Of a stretch of 64,000 nt of DNA, positions 1 to 10,516 are shown in pieces. This DNA is from Polytrichum commune. Lineage: Eukaryota; Streptophyta; Polytrichopsida; Polytrichales; Polytrichaceae. The position numbers were made by a program, and so were the translations under genes. Location of the stretch: NCBI GenBank assembly GCA_950295325.1, contig OX485805.1:18029501-18093500 (forward strand), read 5' to 3'. Under the pieces are notes generated by a model. That model saw only the letters and a list, made by a program, of their open reading frames with translations, was not told where the DNA came from and ran no database searches. How positions within the stretch are numbered: position 1 is the first letter of the stretch; the number at the start of each line of letters is the position of its first letter.

Positions 1-1440
1 GATGATGGCTTGAGGCCTCAAGGCAAAGCAACCGCCTTATTAGGCGACTTGCCTAGCTAGCACCTTACAAATGGAGGGATGTCCTTTCCTTTGTTGGTTG
101 TTCTCATGTTACTCCAACATGTGTGCTCTTTTGTGATGACGTGGCATGTCAAGGCCTACTTGTGGATGTCCATGTGGCATTTGAAGCCCCTTTGATTTGC
201 TATGTGCATTTGAGTAAGTGGATGCAAATATCTAGATTTGGTCCCTTTTTCTTATATACTTATAGCTTTTCACAATATATAAGATTCCCAAACAAATAAC
301 ATCTAGTCTCATAGATGAATATGATTTTTGCACCAATACCTAGAACCATTATTGAGCAGCTAGATGGCGGTCTTTTCCCAGCGAAAGAGGATGTAATTAA
401 AAGTAACTATGAATTTATAATTGCTTGTTGAAAACTCTACGGTGAACAACCATAGTGCTTCCTATAAAAGGAGAATCCCAAAGTTAAAGGGGGATTATTC
501 GTGCCCTATACATGGTCTTACTTAACACATCTAAGCAGTTGACTAATGTTATGAACAATGACATCTCAATAATTAGGTATTACCCTTGGATGCCTAGGGG
601 TTTGGTCAAGGTATATAGATGAACTCAAAGAATGTGCTAAATCACTTCAAATGTCATTGATCATCTTCAAAAAGTTGTAGAGATTTGTTATCAGGTCACA
701 TACATACACCTACAATTTCACATGACCTCCTTTAGCATTAAGTGTATGATGAGAAAACAATAAAAGAAAATAACACTCTTAGATTAATGATGCAATAGGA
801 TTGACATTTACAACAACTTACATGTAACAAACAACTCATGGCCCCTTTTGTTATCAAGTTATGCACAATGCTTTAATAGAAGTGGTGGCATGCGGGAACT
901 ATATATATATTTTTAAAGTACAAAATATAACAAAGGAACCAAACTTGGTGAACAAGCTTATGAAAAAGTCAAGAGTCCTCAAAATATAATATCTATTGAT
1001 ATCAACATTGTTGCACAAGAAGACCTTGACACCTCATGAGCCAAGTAGGATGGGAAGACGGAACATTAAAGTTGAGGTGGCAACACGTTTGGGTTCCATA
1101 GGCATTTAAGGGTCAAATGCCGAGTCATCTTCCCCAACTACATAACACGATGATGACATGAGCCCTCATGGCAATGAGTCAACTACCGTAGTAGTACCTT
1201 AGTAGTTTATTTGTCTAACACCATCATAATCGAAATTTGAAAGTAAATGAAATATTATATAATGATGGATCTCACATTATATGACTGTCGAAAAGGTTGC
1301 ACAAAACAATGTTTGCTCTTCTTGTGTGGCCATCACAATAGTGAGGTATAAAAATGAGCCTAATGCCGCCCATGGCTTAGTCTAATAGAGTTGTCATAAA
1401 AGGTTAATGCTAAAGAAGAATGAGCAAGGGTCGGATATAA
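1..1440. other. Gene-free AT-rich stretch
   Basis: I see no reading frame resembling a protein family and no RNA gene here. The stretch is AT-rich and has the texture of decayed repeats. It ends at a TAA target duplication next to the Harbinger-like element that follows. Confidence 0.5.
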
Positions 1441-1946
1441 GGGCCACTTCACACACGAGACTGAGAACCCGTGACCATTACACTTCAAGCACTCTCATTG
1501 GTGGAAAAGGCGGAGCCGGTCCAAGTTCACTTCACACTATGCTTGAGGGACCAACGGAGTAAGTATGTGAATGCAAGTTGGATGTAAAGTCTACATGGAT
1601 TCCTACACGGCATTGAATGGGTCATGTTTCATAGTCACTTGGATTATTTTCAAAAACCACCTCTTGGAGGTAGGCCTAGCACAAAACCATTGAGAGACCA
1701 TGGCACTCCCAATGCTCATAACGGTTGATTTATTCTATTTTATTATGTGGGAGGACCCGCATGAATAGAAATTCATTGAAATAGCTTTTGGTTGAGGGCC
1801 CGGTCACATATGGCTTCACACTACACTTGAGGATCCGTGATCACACTGCATGATTTTGGAGGTGTCTTGGGATGGCCTTTGGACACTTCCTTTTGGGCTC
1901 TCACAATTTCATGGCCACGGCTCTTGGCTTGTGTGTGAAGTGGCCC
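1441..1946 (+). mobile_element. Harbinger/Tourist-like MITE, family P, copy 1
   Basis: The element starts GGGCCACTTCACACACGAG and ends with the near-complementary CTTGTGTGTGAAGTGGCCC. It is flanked on both sides by TAA (1438-1440 and 1947-1949). A three-base TAA/TTA duplication with GGGCC-type ends is typical of PIF/Harbinger MITEs. It carries no transposase. Further copies lie at 51207-51725 (opposite orientation, about the same length) and 29369-29854 (inside MRS2 intron 5). Confidence 0.85.
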
Positions 1947-2105
1947 TAAGGTGGCAAAATGTGCAACACATTGTGGGTGGTGGGGGCCATGATAGGTAAG
2001 TGGATGAGGAATGGAGGTTGGTGGAAGCACCGGAGAATATTGTTGTTGTCGCCATTACGCAAGCCGACTATTGAGGATGAGAGCCAACATACTCCATGTT
2101 GGCAT

Positions 2106-3220
2106 TAGAGTTATTTGTAAAGTAAAGCAAATGAAACCACAAGTTTCGTTTTAGTTCCAAAACCATGAGGTTTTGAGAATTACCACAAAGTCACCCAAGT
2201 TTTATTGATGCATAAACTACACCAAATATGATATTTAGTGTCACCAATTCTAATTGTCTTGTTCAATACCAATTGTTAATTACAGTATGACAATATTTCA
2301 TCACAAGTTGTTGACAAGAGGAGGTAGGGTTTTGGCCAATGCATGAACTCATCCACCATCCATGACAATATTTGGAAACTTATTCATAAGAAGTGTCATC
2401 CAAAAAATTACCATATGATACTCAATAACATATTTAGTGTACCATACACAAATATGATGGTGTCGGATTGTTAAAACCAACTTTTGAGTGTGTCCTACTA
2501 AGTTGGGTGGATCAAGCTAGCCTTTGCATGAGCCAATTCAAGGTTTAGGAAAGCAAGTCCCATGTGCATACCCTATTTTAGATCTTAATATTTTTCAAAG
2601 TTTGAGAGATGGAACGAGGAAGTTCCAAAAGTTTCACTCAACTTTCAACATAGGCTATGATACATGATGAGCGAAGGAGCTCTTAGTATAATTCTTTCTC
2701 AAAGACGGATCAAACCCACAATTCCGTTCCTCTACAAGGGGAGTGACTAGACACCCATCATGCCAAGGAGGCACTTGCCTAAGGAAAGAATTGAGAAGAC
2801 GCGCACTTTGCAATAGCGATGTAGGCTCAATAAAGCAATTGAGGCCGATAATAGTAGGGAGAAGATTGCCATCGCAAGTGTATTATTTGGAGTTCATGCA
2901 ATCACATTAGAGTTATCCACAAAGCCCTCAAAGCGGGATGAAACCATGGGTTTGATCCTTCTTTGAAAAAACTTCCTATTAAAAGCTCGTTAGCTATTCA
3001 TTTATTGGAGCTTATTTTGAAAGTTGGTGCAACTTTTGGGATCTCCCCTTTCCACTGCAAAAACTTTGAGAGAATATTAGGACCTAAAATAGGGTATGTG
3101 CATGGGACCTGCTATCCCAAATCCCGGGTTGGTTTATGCAAGGCTAGCTTGGCCCACCTATCCTAGTAGGACAAGCTAGAAATTTGATTTTAATAGCTCG
3201 ACATCACTCTTTGTGTATGG
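2106..3220. repeat. Composite repeat with inverted halves
   Basis: Sequence around 2470-2640 returns as an imperfect reverse complement around 3050-3200 (shared blocks near CAAGCTAGCC and CATACCCTATTTTAG). A TTAGAGTTAT motif occurs near 2106 and 2907. The same family forms a compact element in MRS2 intron 3 (28174-28585). A family A MITE is inserted at 2220-2439. Outer borders are approximate. Confidence 0.55.
2220..2439 (-). mobile_element. MITE family A, internally deleted copy
   Basis: Ends are of the CACTAAATA type (CACCAAATATGATATTTAGTG at the left; a matching ATATTTAGTG at the right), flanked by TA on both sides. The core matches in reverse the longer copies at 34958-35340, 38734-39108 and 51996-52283 and includes the shared block ATTCATAAGAAGTGTC. 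It has no coding capacity. Confidence 0.7.
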
Positions 3221-4401
3221 TACTTTAAGGATTAACAAAACATAGGTGACTTTGTGTTTATACTCACAAACTCATGGTTTGGAACTAAACCCATGGTTTC
3301 ATCTACTTAACTTAACAAATAATTCTATTGAGGTGCCATCTTTTGGGCAAAATTTGTTGAAGGAAGAGATGGAGAAATGGGGTAATGACATCCAAGGAGG
3401 TAGAGGGTTGGTGGTATTCATATTGAAGACGTCTTTCATTGGACATTATTTATCATTGACACATTTGCAATTGCACTTCACATTACCTAGCGATGTGCAC
3501 CCTCAAAATATAACAATGGGATGTTGGGAGCTTAGTTAAAGTCTAAGTCCCCCTGCACATATTTATCAGAATCCCATTGTTATATTCCAAAGCCCTACTG
3601 AACAATTGCTAAATGTTGAACAATGTTATGAAAGAGGCCAAATACATTGAAGAAAGGGGGGGCAAATCTGTTTTAGAATGGCATTCTCAAGTCTTCATTG
3701 GTTGAATGTTTCAAAGAAGACATCCTTCTCTCTCTTTGCATAATTACTTCAAACAACGCCCCCTCCCAACATTGGCCATTACCTAGCATGTAATCTCTCT
3801 CTCTCTCTCATTCATATTTATATATATAATTTATTGTTTGGGTTGATGATGACCATCCCGAGTTGGTCACCCTCAAATTCACATAAGCCCACGTGCTGGT
3901 GACCAACTTAAAATGGTCACCTTTGGCCCAAAACATAGAGTGACAAGCATTAAATGCATATTAGTTGCCATTTTGAGTGCTAAGGCATGTGACCTCAACA
4001 TTGCACTATTGATTACATACCTATTTCTCTTGGGATCTTGACTATGTATTTAGTACGAGATAAATAGGAAATCCAAAATGAGATCATAGACAATTTTCCC
4101 ATTATTTTTGGAGCTCACATGGATATCTTATTCATTATCGAAGTGAAGATTGTCTTTCTTTGTAGAGGATAATTTAGGTGTTTCTAATTATATTCATTAT
4201 TGAACCTAACATAATAAAAAACTTTGAGGACCTTTGATTGCGAGAAAAAAAAACATGGACCCAAAGAGTTTATGCTGAGATCCGGGTCCAAACACGATAT
4301 TCAATATTTTGAGAGAGTGGGATCCTCTCAAAATAATATTGGCCATTTGGACACCTAAAAGTCATGTTAGGTTGATAAATACTAGATTATACTTCAGACG
4401 T
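3221..4401. other. Gene-free stretch
   Basis: No conserved reading frame was recognised. A short CT microsatellite lies near 3795-3810. A 97-codon open frame at 3246-3539 has no family signature and is regarded as chance. Confidence 0.4.
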
Positions 4402-4724
4402 GTAGTTTCCATTGAAATGAGAGTATGTTAAGTTGGGAAATCGACTCATTTAGGTTGAGTCGACCTAAATGAGGAAATTATGCTATCAATTTAGGTTGAG
4501 TCGACCTAAATGAGGAAAATATTTTGTCAATTTAGGTTGAGTTGACCTAAATGAGGACAATATGTTAGTCAATTTAGGTTGAGTCGACCTAAATGAGGAC
4601 AATTATGTTAGTCAATTTAGGTTGAGTCGACCTAAATGAGGACAATATGTTGTCAATTTAGGTTGAGTTGACCTAAATGAGTCGATTTCCCAGCTTAACA
4701 TACTCTCATTTGAATGGAAACTAC
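4402..4724. mobile_element. Foldback element with internal palindromic tandem repeats
   Basis: Terminal inverted repeats of about 50 bases begin GTAGTTTCCATT and end AATGGAAACTAC. Between them are six copies of a 40-46 base unit whose core is TTTAGGTTGAGTCGACCTAAA-like and itself nearly palindromic. The spacers are near-identical (ATGAGGACAATATGTTAGTC-like), so this is not a CRISPR array. No clear target duplication was found. Confidence 0.8.
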
Positions 4725-5310
4725 GGCGGAATTTACGGCGGAAAATCAAATGTTATTTTTTTACTTGTACTCTACAACTTTCCAGTGGTTTTCATTTCAT
4801 TCTTGGATTAATAGTTTTCTTTATGTACTCTCAATTCACTGGAAAACTCTCATTTTAATGAATATTGTGTTTCCAAAGGTATGGGAGAATGAAGTGTTCT
4901 AATGCGGCATCACTATCCTAGCAGATATTGGCGGTCCCCACTTAAGAGGATGCGCCCTCAAGCTTGGCCCCAATCTTGAGTCAGAAAGTAAGATCCATCG
5001 AGGGATGGTTTGGACCTCAATTAGTTTTTTGGACCCAAACCCTATTGTAAACCCTGAGCTCTATCGCACATACATATGTACAAGTAAATGTTTGCACAAT
5101 CCCATGAAGTTTGGCTTGAGTTGGTCGAGTTTTGGTCCAATTTGAGTCCAAAGTAAGGTCCATAAAGGGGTGCTTTGCCACCCATATCCTAGTCTAAACT
5201 CACCCTGAGTTTAACCCACACAAATAATGACACAACCTTATGATGGTGTGTTTGCAACTCCTTGAAGTTTGTTATGAGTTGATCAAACTTTCGGAGGGCA
5301 AAAGCCATTA

Positions 5311-5528
5311 CATTGGTTATCCCTATTAGTGTGTGTTATTATTTGGAGTCAAGCAACCCAATAACATCTTACTCATTAGTTTAATTTTCAATAACAAAAG
5401 TCTAATATGTTGTTCAAATATTATAGAACATAATTGATTTTTCTTTGGTAAAATATCACATTCTCAATAAATAGATGTAACATTGCGTAACTCCGAATAG
5501 TAGCACACACTAATTGGGATAATCAATG
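5311..5528. mobile_element. MITE family B, TTATCCC-end type
   Basis: Inverted ends CATTGGTTATCCCTATTAG and the complement of CTAATTGGGATAATCAATG are flanked by TA on both sides. The inner terminal repeat continues into a GTGTGTG...ATTTGGAGT block shared with the other family B copies (18663, 36720, 38165, 42649, 43128 and 60701). Confidence 0.8.
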
Positions 5529-7408
5529 TAGTGGATATTGGCATAGCAATTTCCAAAGCACGTGTGTAGCCTAGGTAAGCCTAGCTATGTGGCAAATATA
5601 CAACGCCCCCCCCCCTCACCTTTGCACACCCATAACTTTGTGAAAGTTCGCCATGAGTTAGTCGAGCTTGGTTCCAATCCCAAAGTAAGGTCCATGAAGG
5701 GGTGTTTGGACCTTGATCCTAGTATAAACTCACCCTTAAGGGTCGCTTTACACTAGGGTCCAAGACCCCAAAAAACTCCAAAATCAAACAATCCTATCGG
5801 TTGAGAACAACATTCCAGACCCAAAAAAAATCATGGTAGAGTTCGAGTCTAAAGCACGAACTAATGACGTGGCAGTCACATGTCATCACTTTCCCATCGA
5901 GTCTTGACCGTCCCCACTCAAAAAAAATACTCCTCCTATTTTGAGAAACCAACATGCAAGCTTGGGTACGATCTTGAGAGTCCGAAGACAAGTCCCTTTG
6001 AGGAGCGTTTTGGACCCCAAACCCTAATGTAAAAACCCTTGATTTCAAACCCTCAAGGCCTTGAGTTCCCTCACACGGATGACGGCATGGTCGTAGTACA
6101 ACGATACATGTTTGCAACTCAACTCCCTTGAAGTTCGTTGTGAGATTGGTCGAACTTTTGAAGGACAAAAGACAGCAGGTTTTAATGTAGCACCTAGCAA
6201 CTTCCAAAGCATGCGCTAAATCTAGCTAAGCCTAAGCCAACCCAAGCGAAGCGTACCCATGTGACAAACGTGCAAGTTATATGTTTGCAATTGCATGAAG
6301 TTCGCCATTGGTTGGTTGAGCTTGCGTCCAATCTTGAGTCCAAAAGTAAGGTCCATAAAGGGCTGTTTTTGTCATCCGGACTCTAGCGTAAGTAAAGTCA
6401 CCCTAAATTTCTCTCACACAGATAAGGACATAATTGTAGTCCAACGATATTTGTGAACTAAACTCCTTTGAAGTTCGTCGTGAGTCAGTCGAACTTTCGA
6501 AGGGCATAATAAACCACTAGGGTAAGATATAAGCTCCTAGCAAACTTCCAAAGCACATGTGTAGCCTTGCCGAGCCTAAGCCTCTGTCAAACCCAACCCA
6601 AGCTACATATGTGACAAATGTATAATGTGTCCAACTCTCCATATCATTGTTTAGATGCTATCAACAGTTTCCTCCTAAAAATATATGTATACTACTTCAC
6701 CCGAGTTTTTCAACCTAAAAATGCTAATATAATGCTATGTGGTGAGAATTAGGGGAAAAAACCAAATTCCAAATAAAGTGTGGTTTATTGATAGCCTCAT
6801 CTAATGTATAGACTCGACTGAATAATGTTATGTTGACTGGCCCCACTTAAGAAAATACTCCTCCTAGTTTGAGAAACTAAACTACAAACTTAAAATCAAT
6901 ATTGAGTCCAAAAGCAAAGTTAATTTAAAAGGTGTATTGGACGTGAAACTTCTTGGACACCCGCCCTAAGTCTCTCTCACACGGATAACGACACGGTCAT
7001 AGTACGACGATATGTTTTGCAACTCCCCTTCCTTGAAGTTTGCCGTGAGTCGGTCAAACTTTCCAAATCCCAATAGGTAAGGTAACGCCTATCAACTTTC
7101 CAAGCACACTTGTAACCTAGCTAAGCCTAAGAACCCAAGCCAACCCAAGCTACCTACATGGCAAATGTACAAGGTGCCTAGCTTCCCCCCCCCCCCCATT
7201 TTAAATAAAAATAAAAATAAAAATAAACATACTCGTCCTAGATTGAGAAACCAAGCTTCAAGCTTGGGTACAATGTTGAGTCCAAATTCAAAGTCCATTG
7301 AAGGGGCATTTGGGACCCGAGGGATCTTGAACCCGGACTTGAACGTTTACCCACCTTAAGTTCCTCTCACACATGGATGAAATAATGGCATGGTTGTAGT
7401 AGTACGGC

Positions 7409-7411
<3 letters not shown>

Positions 7412-7443
<32 letters not shown>
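7412..7443. repeat. (TA)n microsatellite
   Basis: An uninterrupted run of about 16 TA dinucleotides lies inside one unit of the tandem array. Confidence 0.95.
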
Positions 7444-7445
<2 letters not shown>

Positions 7446-7521
7446 CATTTTTTCTTTCACAACTCAACTCCCTTGAAGTTCGTCGTGAGTCGGTCAAATT
7501 TTCGAAAGGCAAAGGCCACTA

Positions 7522-8318
7522 ATGGCCCCCTTCCCACCAGTGATCGGGGAGATTTTTGGGCACAATCGGTTGAGATCCTAGTGTTTGCAAGTCCAACCGG
7601 TTACATGTTGACATCCTCCGGTTTTCCTTTATTAAATAGGGGTAGATTCCATGGATTCCTCGAAAATGATCAGTAATTTTCCTGCAGTCTTGAAATTCAA
7701 CCGGTTACTTCTGAAACTCAACTGGTTCATTTGTAACTAACTGCCGGTTCTCCCCGATCATTGCTTCCCACCCGACTTTACCAAATAACCAAAGCCTTTC
7801 CTAAAAACCGGGAAAAGCTCCCTCGGTTATGGTGGAGGCATCCGGCTATCCCAAGTTCCCAACGCACCTACAAAGAACTTGCTCCAGAGATGTTCGAGTA
7901 GGTCTTAGTTAAGTAGCTTTCACACATGTTCCTTGTTTTATCTACCAAGCAATGAAACGTTGCATACCTTTTGTCCCATCCCCAAATGCCTTACTCCTCA
8001 TCTATCTTCCCATCGGTCATTTTTTGTTTTGTTAATGGAGCTCCTCGTGCCCTTGTAGCTAAGACTAAACACAACCAATCACAAGGGCGGGAGGCAACAC
8101 TTTTGAAGGTACCCACAGACTCGCCTCATGTCTTGGGTACCGATCGATGGGAGGGTCGGTGCATGAGCCTTATTAAAACCTCCACTTTAAACCCGTGCCA
8201 CATCATCTGCCAACTAGGCGCATGACTAGATAGCGTCGATGGTGTGAAGGTCGTGTTTTGAGAACCAACTTTTAGGCTTATTATTAACTTAGCTAAAGTC
8301 AAGTGGGAAGGGGGCATA
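7522..8318 (+). mobile_element. Family H element, copy 1
   Basis: Ends are ATGGCCCCCTTCCCACC (left, split by the nested element at 7539-7763) and the complementary GTGGGAAGGGGGCAT (right). The interior matches in reverse complement the copy at about 57239-57962. Both copies keep an open frame in the same relative orientation with shared residues AKTK.NQSQG.E.TLL, so an ancestral coding piece is possible. The function is not recognisable. Confidence 0.6.
7539..7763 (+). mobile_element. Mutator-like MITE, family G, copy 1
   Basis: The ends are a TGATCGGGGAGA-type inverted repeat. The element is bordered by a perfect nine-base duplication CTTCCCACC (7530-7538 and 7764-7772), as Mutator-like elements make. 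Removing the element and one duplicate restores the CCCCCTTCCCACCCGAC end of the surrounding family H element. Related copies lie at 43632-43869 and about 50300-50525. Confidence 0.8.
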
Positions 8319-8479
8319 AGTAGGGTAACGAGGTCGGGCGGAGCAACTTCCAAAGCAGGCGTGTAGCCCTAGACTTAGCCCAAGCCCAAGCCCAAGCCCA
8401 AGCCCAAGCCTAGACTAAGCCTGAGCCTAAGCCCAAGCCTAGACTAAGCCCAAGCTACCTACCTATGTGGCGAATGTAC

Positions 8480-9919
8480 AAGGTGCTTTGCCTCCCCCCC
8501 CCCCCCCCAACGCTTGGCACACCCATAATCCTCGGATGCTCGCTTCACGGGGCCCGAGACTCCCTCCCCCTCCCATTGCCTTCGCAATCACCTCCCCTCG
8601 TCGCTTCTCTTCCCCTTCCGCATCCCACCCGGCCCGGCTCGCCCGCCCGCCCGCCCGCCCGCCCGCCCTCCCTGCCTTCCTGCCTTCGTCTGCTTGCGCG
8701 ATCCACCAGCGCCCAGCTCCGCCATCGCCACTTCTCGGCCCCATCACAGCATTGCTCGCCCTCTCCTCGACTGTCCGCTCGCATTCCCTTGCCTGTTGCG
8801 TCTTCCCTGGTTGCTCCCTGCTGTGTGGCACCGGACAGTCCTGCCCTCACGGTTTGGATCCGGCAATTGGATGGTTGCGGGGCTCGTGCGTGTGGTCGCA
8901 CTGGCTGTGGCTTAGAGGTTAGGCGCTCTTTGCATTCATTCAGTACCTGGTGGCCGTGGTCGGGCTCCTGTTATTTTTTTGGGGTCGGTTGGAGGAGAGG
9001 AGAGGAGGGAGGGGAGGGGAGGGGAGGGAAGGAAAGGGGAGGGGTGGGGTGGGCAATTCGGGTTGGTTGGAGAGAGAGAGAGGGAGGGAGGGTGGTTCTA
9101 TGAGTCGAGGGTTTGGATTTGCAATTGGAGGTGTGGATGAGTGAGTGAGTGAGTGAGCGTGGTGGCGGTTTCCTGGAGCTCGCATGTAGTCGGTTTGTTT
9201 TGTCTGTGGTGAGAAGGTTCTTAATCCATGGGTGGAGGTGGCGTCATCGGGTGATAATAATTATGGTATAAGTAGCCGGGGGGGGGGGCGAGGGTTTGGA
9301 TTCGGTAATTGGACGAGTCGATGTGTCTAGGGTTTGAGAGGGTGAGTTGTGAGAGTTGTCGTTGTGTTTGTTTGTTCGTGGCGAGTGTGATTGTGATTGT
9401 GGTTGTGGTTGTGTTGAGGTGATCAGTTCCTTGAAATTCTGGTCGGACAATCCTGGTTTTAGGAGACGTGCCATTAGGGCAAGGGTTTGGGTGGCGGAGT
9501 GTGGAGTGCATGTAAATTTGTTTGGGTTGCGGGAGTTGGTTAGAGAGTGGGTTTGTAAAGTAAGCAAAGCAAGGGGCGGCCGGGTGTTGCGACGGTCATT
9601 TGAATTTTGATGTTGTTGCTTGCGGGACAGGAGGAGGAGGAGAAGGTGTGGTCATGGTGCGGATTGGGCTTTGATAGCAAACTTCTCGGTCTGCGAGATC
9701 CGGTGGAGGTAATAAGCGTGTAAACAAACTGCTGGGTGCTAATTGCAAAGGGAAGATTTGAGTCGGTTGAGGATAATTGAAAAGAGGCGGTGGAATCGTG
9801 TCAATCAATCTAACAAACACCACTACCATACTTGGACGTCGCAGCCTGAGGAAGACTTGAGGGAAGAAGAAGAAGGTGGTTAAGAGAAGAGAAGAGAACA
9901 GGTGTGGGGGCAATTAAAG
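8480..9919 (+). promoter_or_regulatory. GC-rich promoter / 5' leader of the LSD1-like gene
   Basis: Composition changes sharply from AT-rich repeat to GC-rich sequence. A C tract (8495-8509) is followed by (GCCC)n near 8640-8668, GGGGA/GGAGA tracts near 9000-9090, and GAGA and GAGT runs. Long open frames here on both strands arise from low-complexity GC sequence, not from coding. The region ends at the ATG at 9920. I cannot place the transcription start or say whether the leader is spliced. Confidence 0.55.
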
Positions 9920-10516
9920 ATGCCGAACTATGCAATGCAAGGAGGACAGCAGCAACAGCAACAGGGACAGTTGATTTGCAGCGGCTGCCGAACTCTGCTA
10001 GTGTATCCACAGGGGGCAAGCAATGTGCGATGTGCACTTTGTAGTTCAGTTACCCAAGTGCCTCCACAGGGCACCGAGATGTCACAACTCATATGTGGCG
10101 GATGTCGAACACTGCTCATGTACATGCGAGGGGCGACCAGCGTGCAGTGCTCATGCTGTCATACTGTCAACTTGGCCATGGAAGGGCCCCAGTTTGCTCA
10201 CATCAATTGTGGCGGATGTGGGATGACTCTCATGTACCAGTACGGGGCACAGAGCGTGAAATGTGCACTCTGCCAGTACGTAACATCCATAGTCATGCCT
10301 AATATGCGGGTTCCATTGCCTGCACAACAAAGACCTCCGACCGCAACTGCACCGCAGGGTCCACCGCCGCTGCCATCTGGGCCTCACTCACATCCGCAAG
10401 CTGCTGGAGTGGAGAACCGGGGCGAGACTGTGGTAGTGGAGAATCCTATGACATTGGATGAGAGTGGCAAGCTGGTTAGCAATGTGGCCGTGGGAGTTTC
10501 AACGGATCGAAGGTAA
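9920..10516 (+). CDS. LOL1: LSD1/LOL-type zinc-finger protein
   Basis: The 198-residue product has three LSD1-type zinc fingers of the form CxxCRxLLMYxxGAxxVxCxxC. Their cysteines are at 20/23/38/41, 59/62/77/80 and 97/100/115/118. A short Gln run precedes finger 1, a Pro-rich stretch follows finger 3, and the C-terminus carries the family block [18 protein letters not shown]. In flowering plants LSD1 and LOL1 act in the nucleus and cytoplasm as regulators of superoxide-driven cell death and bind bZIP factors and metacaspases. I chose the ATG at 9920; the open frame extends 18 bases upstream but only to a GTG. The frame has no intron, which is unusual because I recall multi-exon genes in flowering plants. 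Whether it is closer to LSD1 or LOL1 is not settled. Confidence 0.92.
   Translation: MPNYAMQGGQQQQQQGQLICSGCRTLLVYPQGASNVRCALCSSVTQVPPQGTEMSQLICGGCRTLLMYMRGATSVQCSCCHTVNLAMEGPQFAHINCGGCGMTLMYQYGAQSVKCALCQYVTSIVMPNMRVPLPAQQRPPTATAPQGPPPLPSGPHSHPQAAGVENRGETVVVENPMTLDESGKLVSNVAVGVSTDRR

Larger units (their letters stand above)
4930..8475. repeat. Degenerate tandem array of 0.3-0.6 kb units
   Basis: Several landmarks recur in the same order. TTCCAAAGCA-type starts followed by AGCCTAAGCC-rich sequence occur near 5551, 6198, 6545, 7096 and 8346. GAAGTTCGTCGTGAGTCGGT-like blocks occur near 5265, 6131, 6470, 7036 and 7475. CAAGCTTGGG/TTGAGTCCAAA blocks and poly-C tracts (near 5606, 7187 and 8495) also recur. 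About five or six diverged units are present, interrupted by MITEs at 5311-5528 and 7522-8318. Frames within the array are not conserved. Confidence 0.7.

Noticed and set aside
4440..4700. Regularly spaced palindromic repeats resembling a CRISPR array
   Set aside because: The spacers are nearly identical to each other, the array sits inside a transposon-like inverted repeat, and the DNA is plant nuclear.
5794..6207. 137-codon minus-strand open frame
   Set aside because: It lies in the degenerate tandem array, and equivalent positions in other units do not keep the frame.
8463..9600. Many overlapping long open frames on both strands, up to 212 codons
   Set aside because: They come from GC-rich low-complexity sequence (poly-C, GCCC and GGGGA runs) and show no family signature. 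They overlap each other on both strands.
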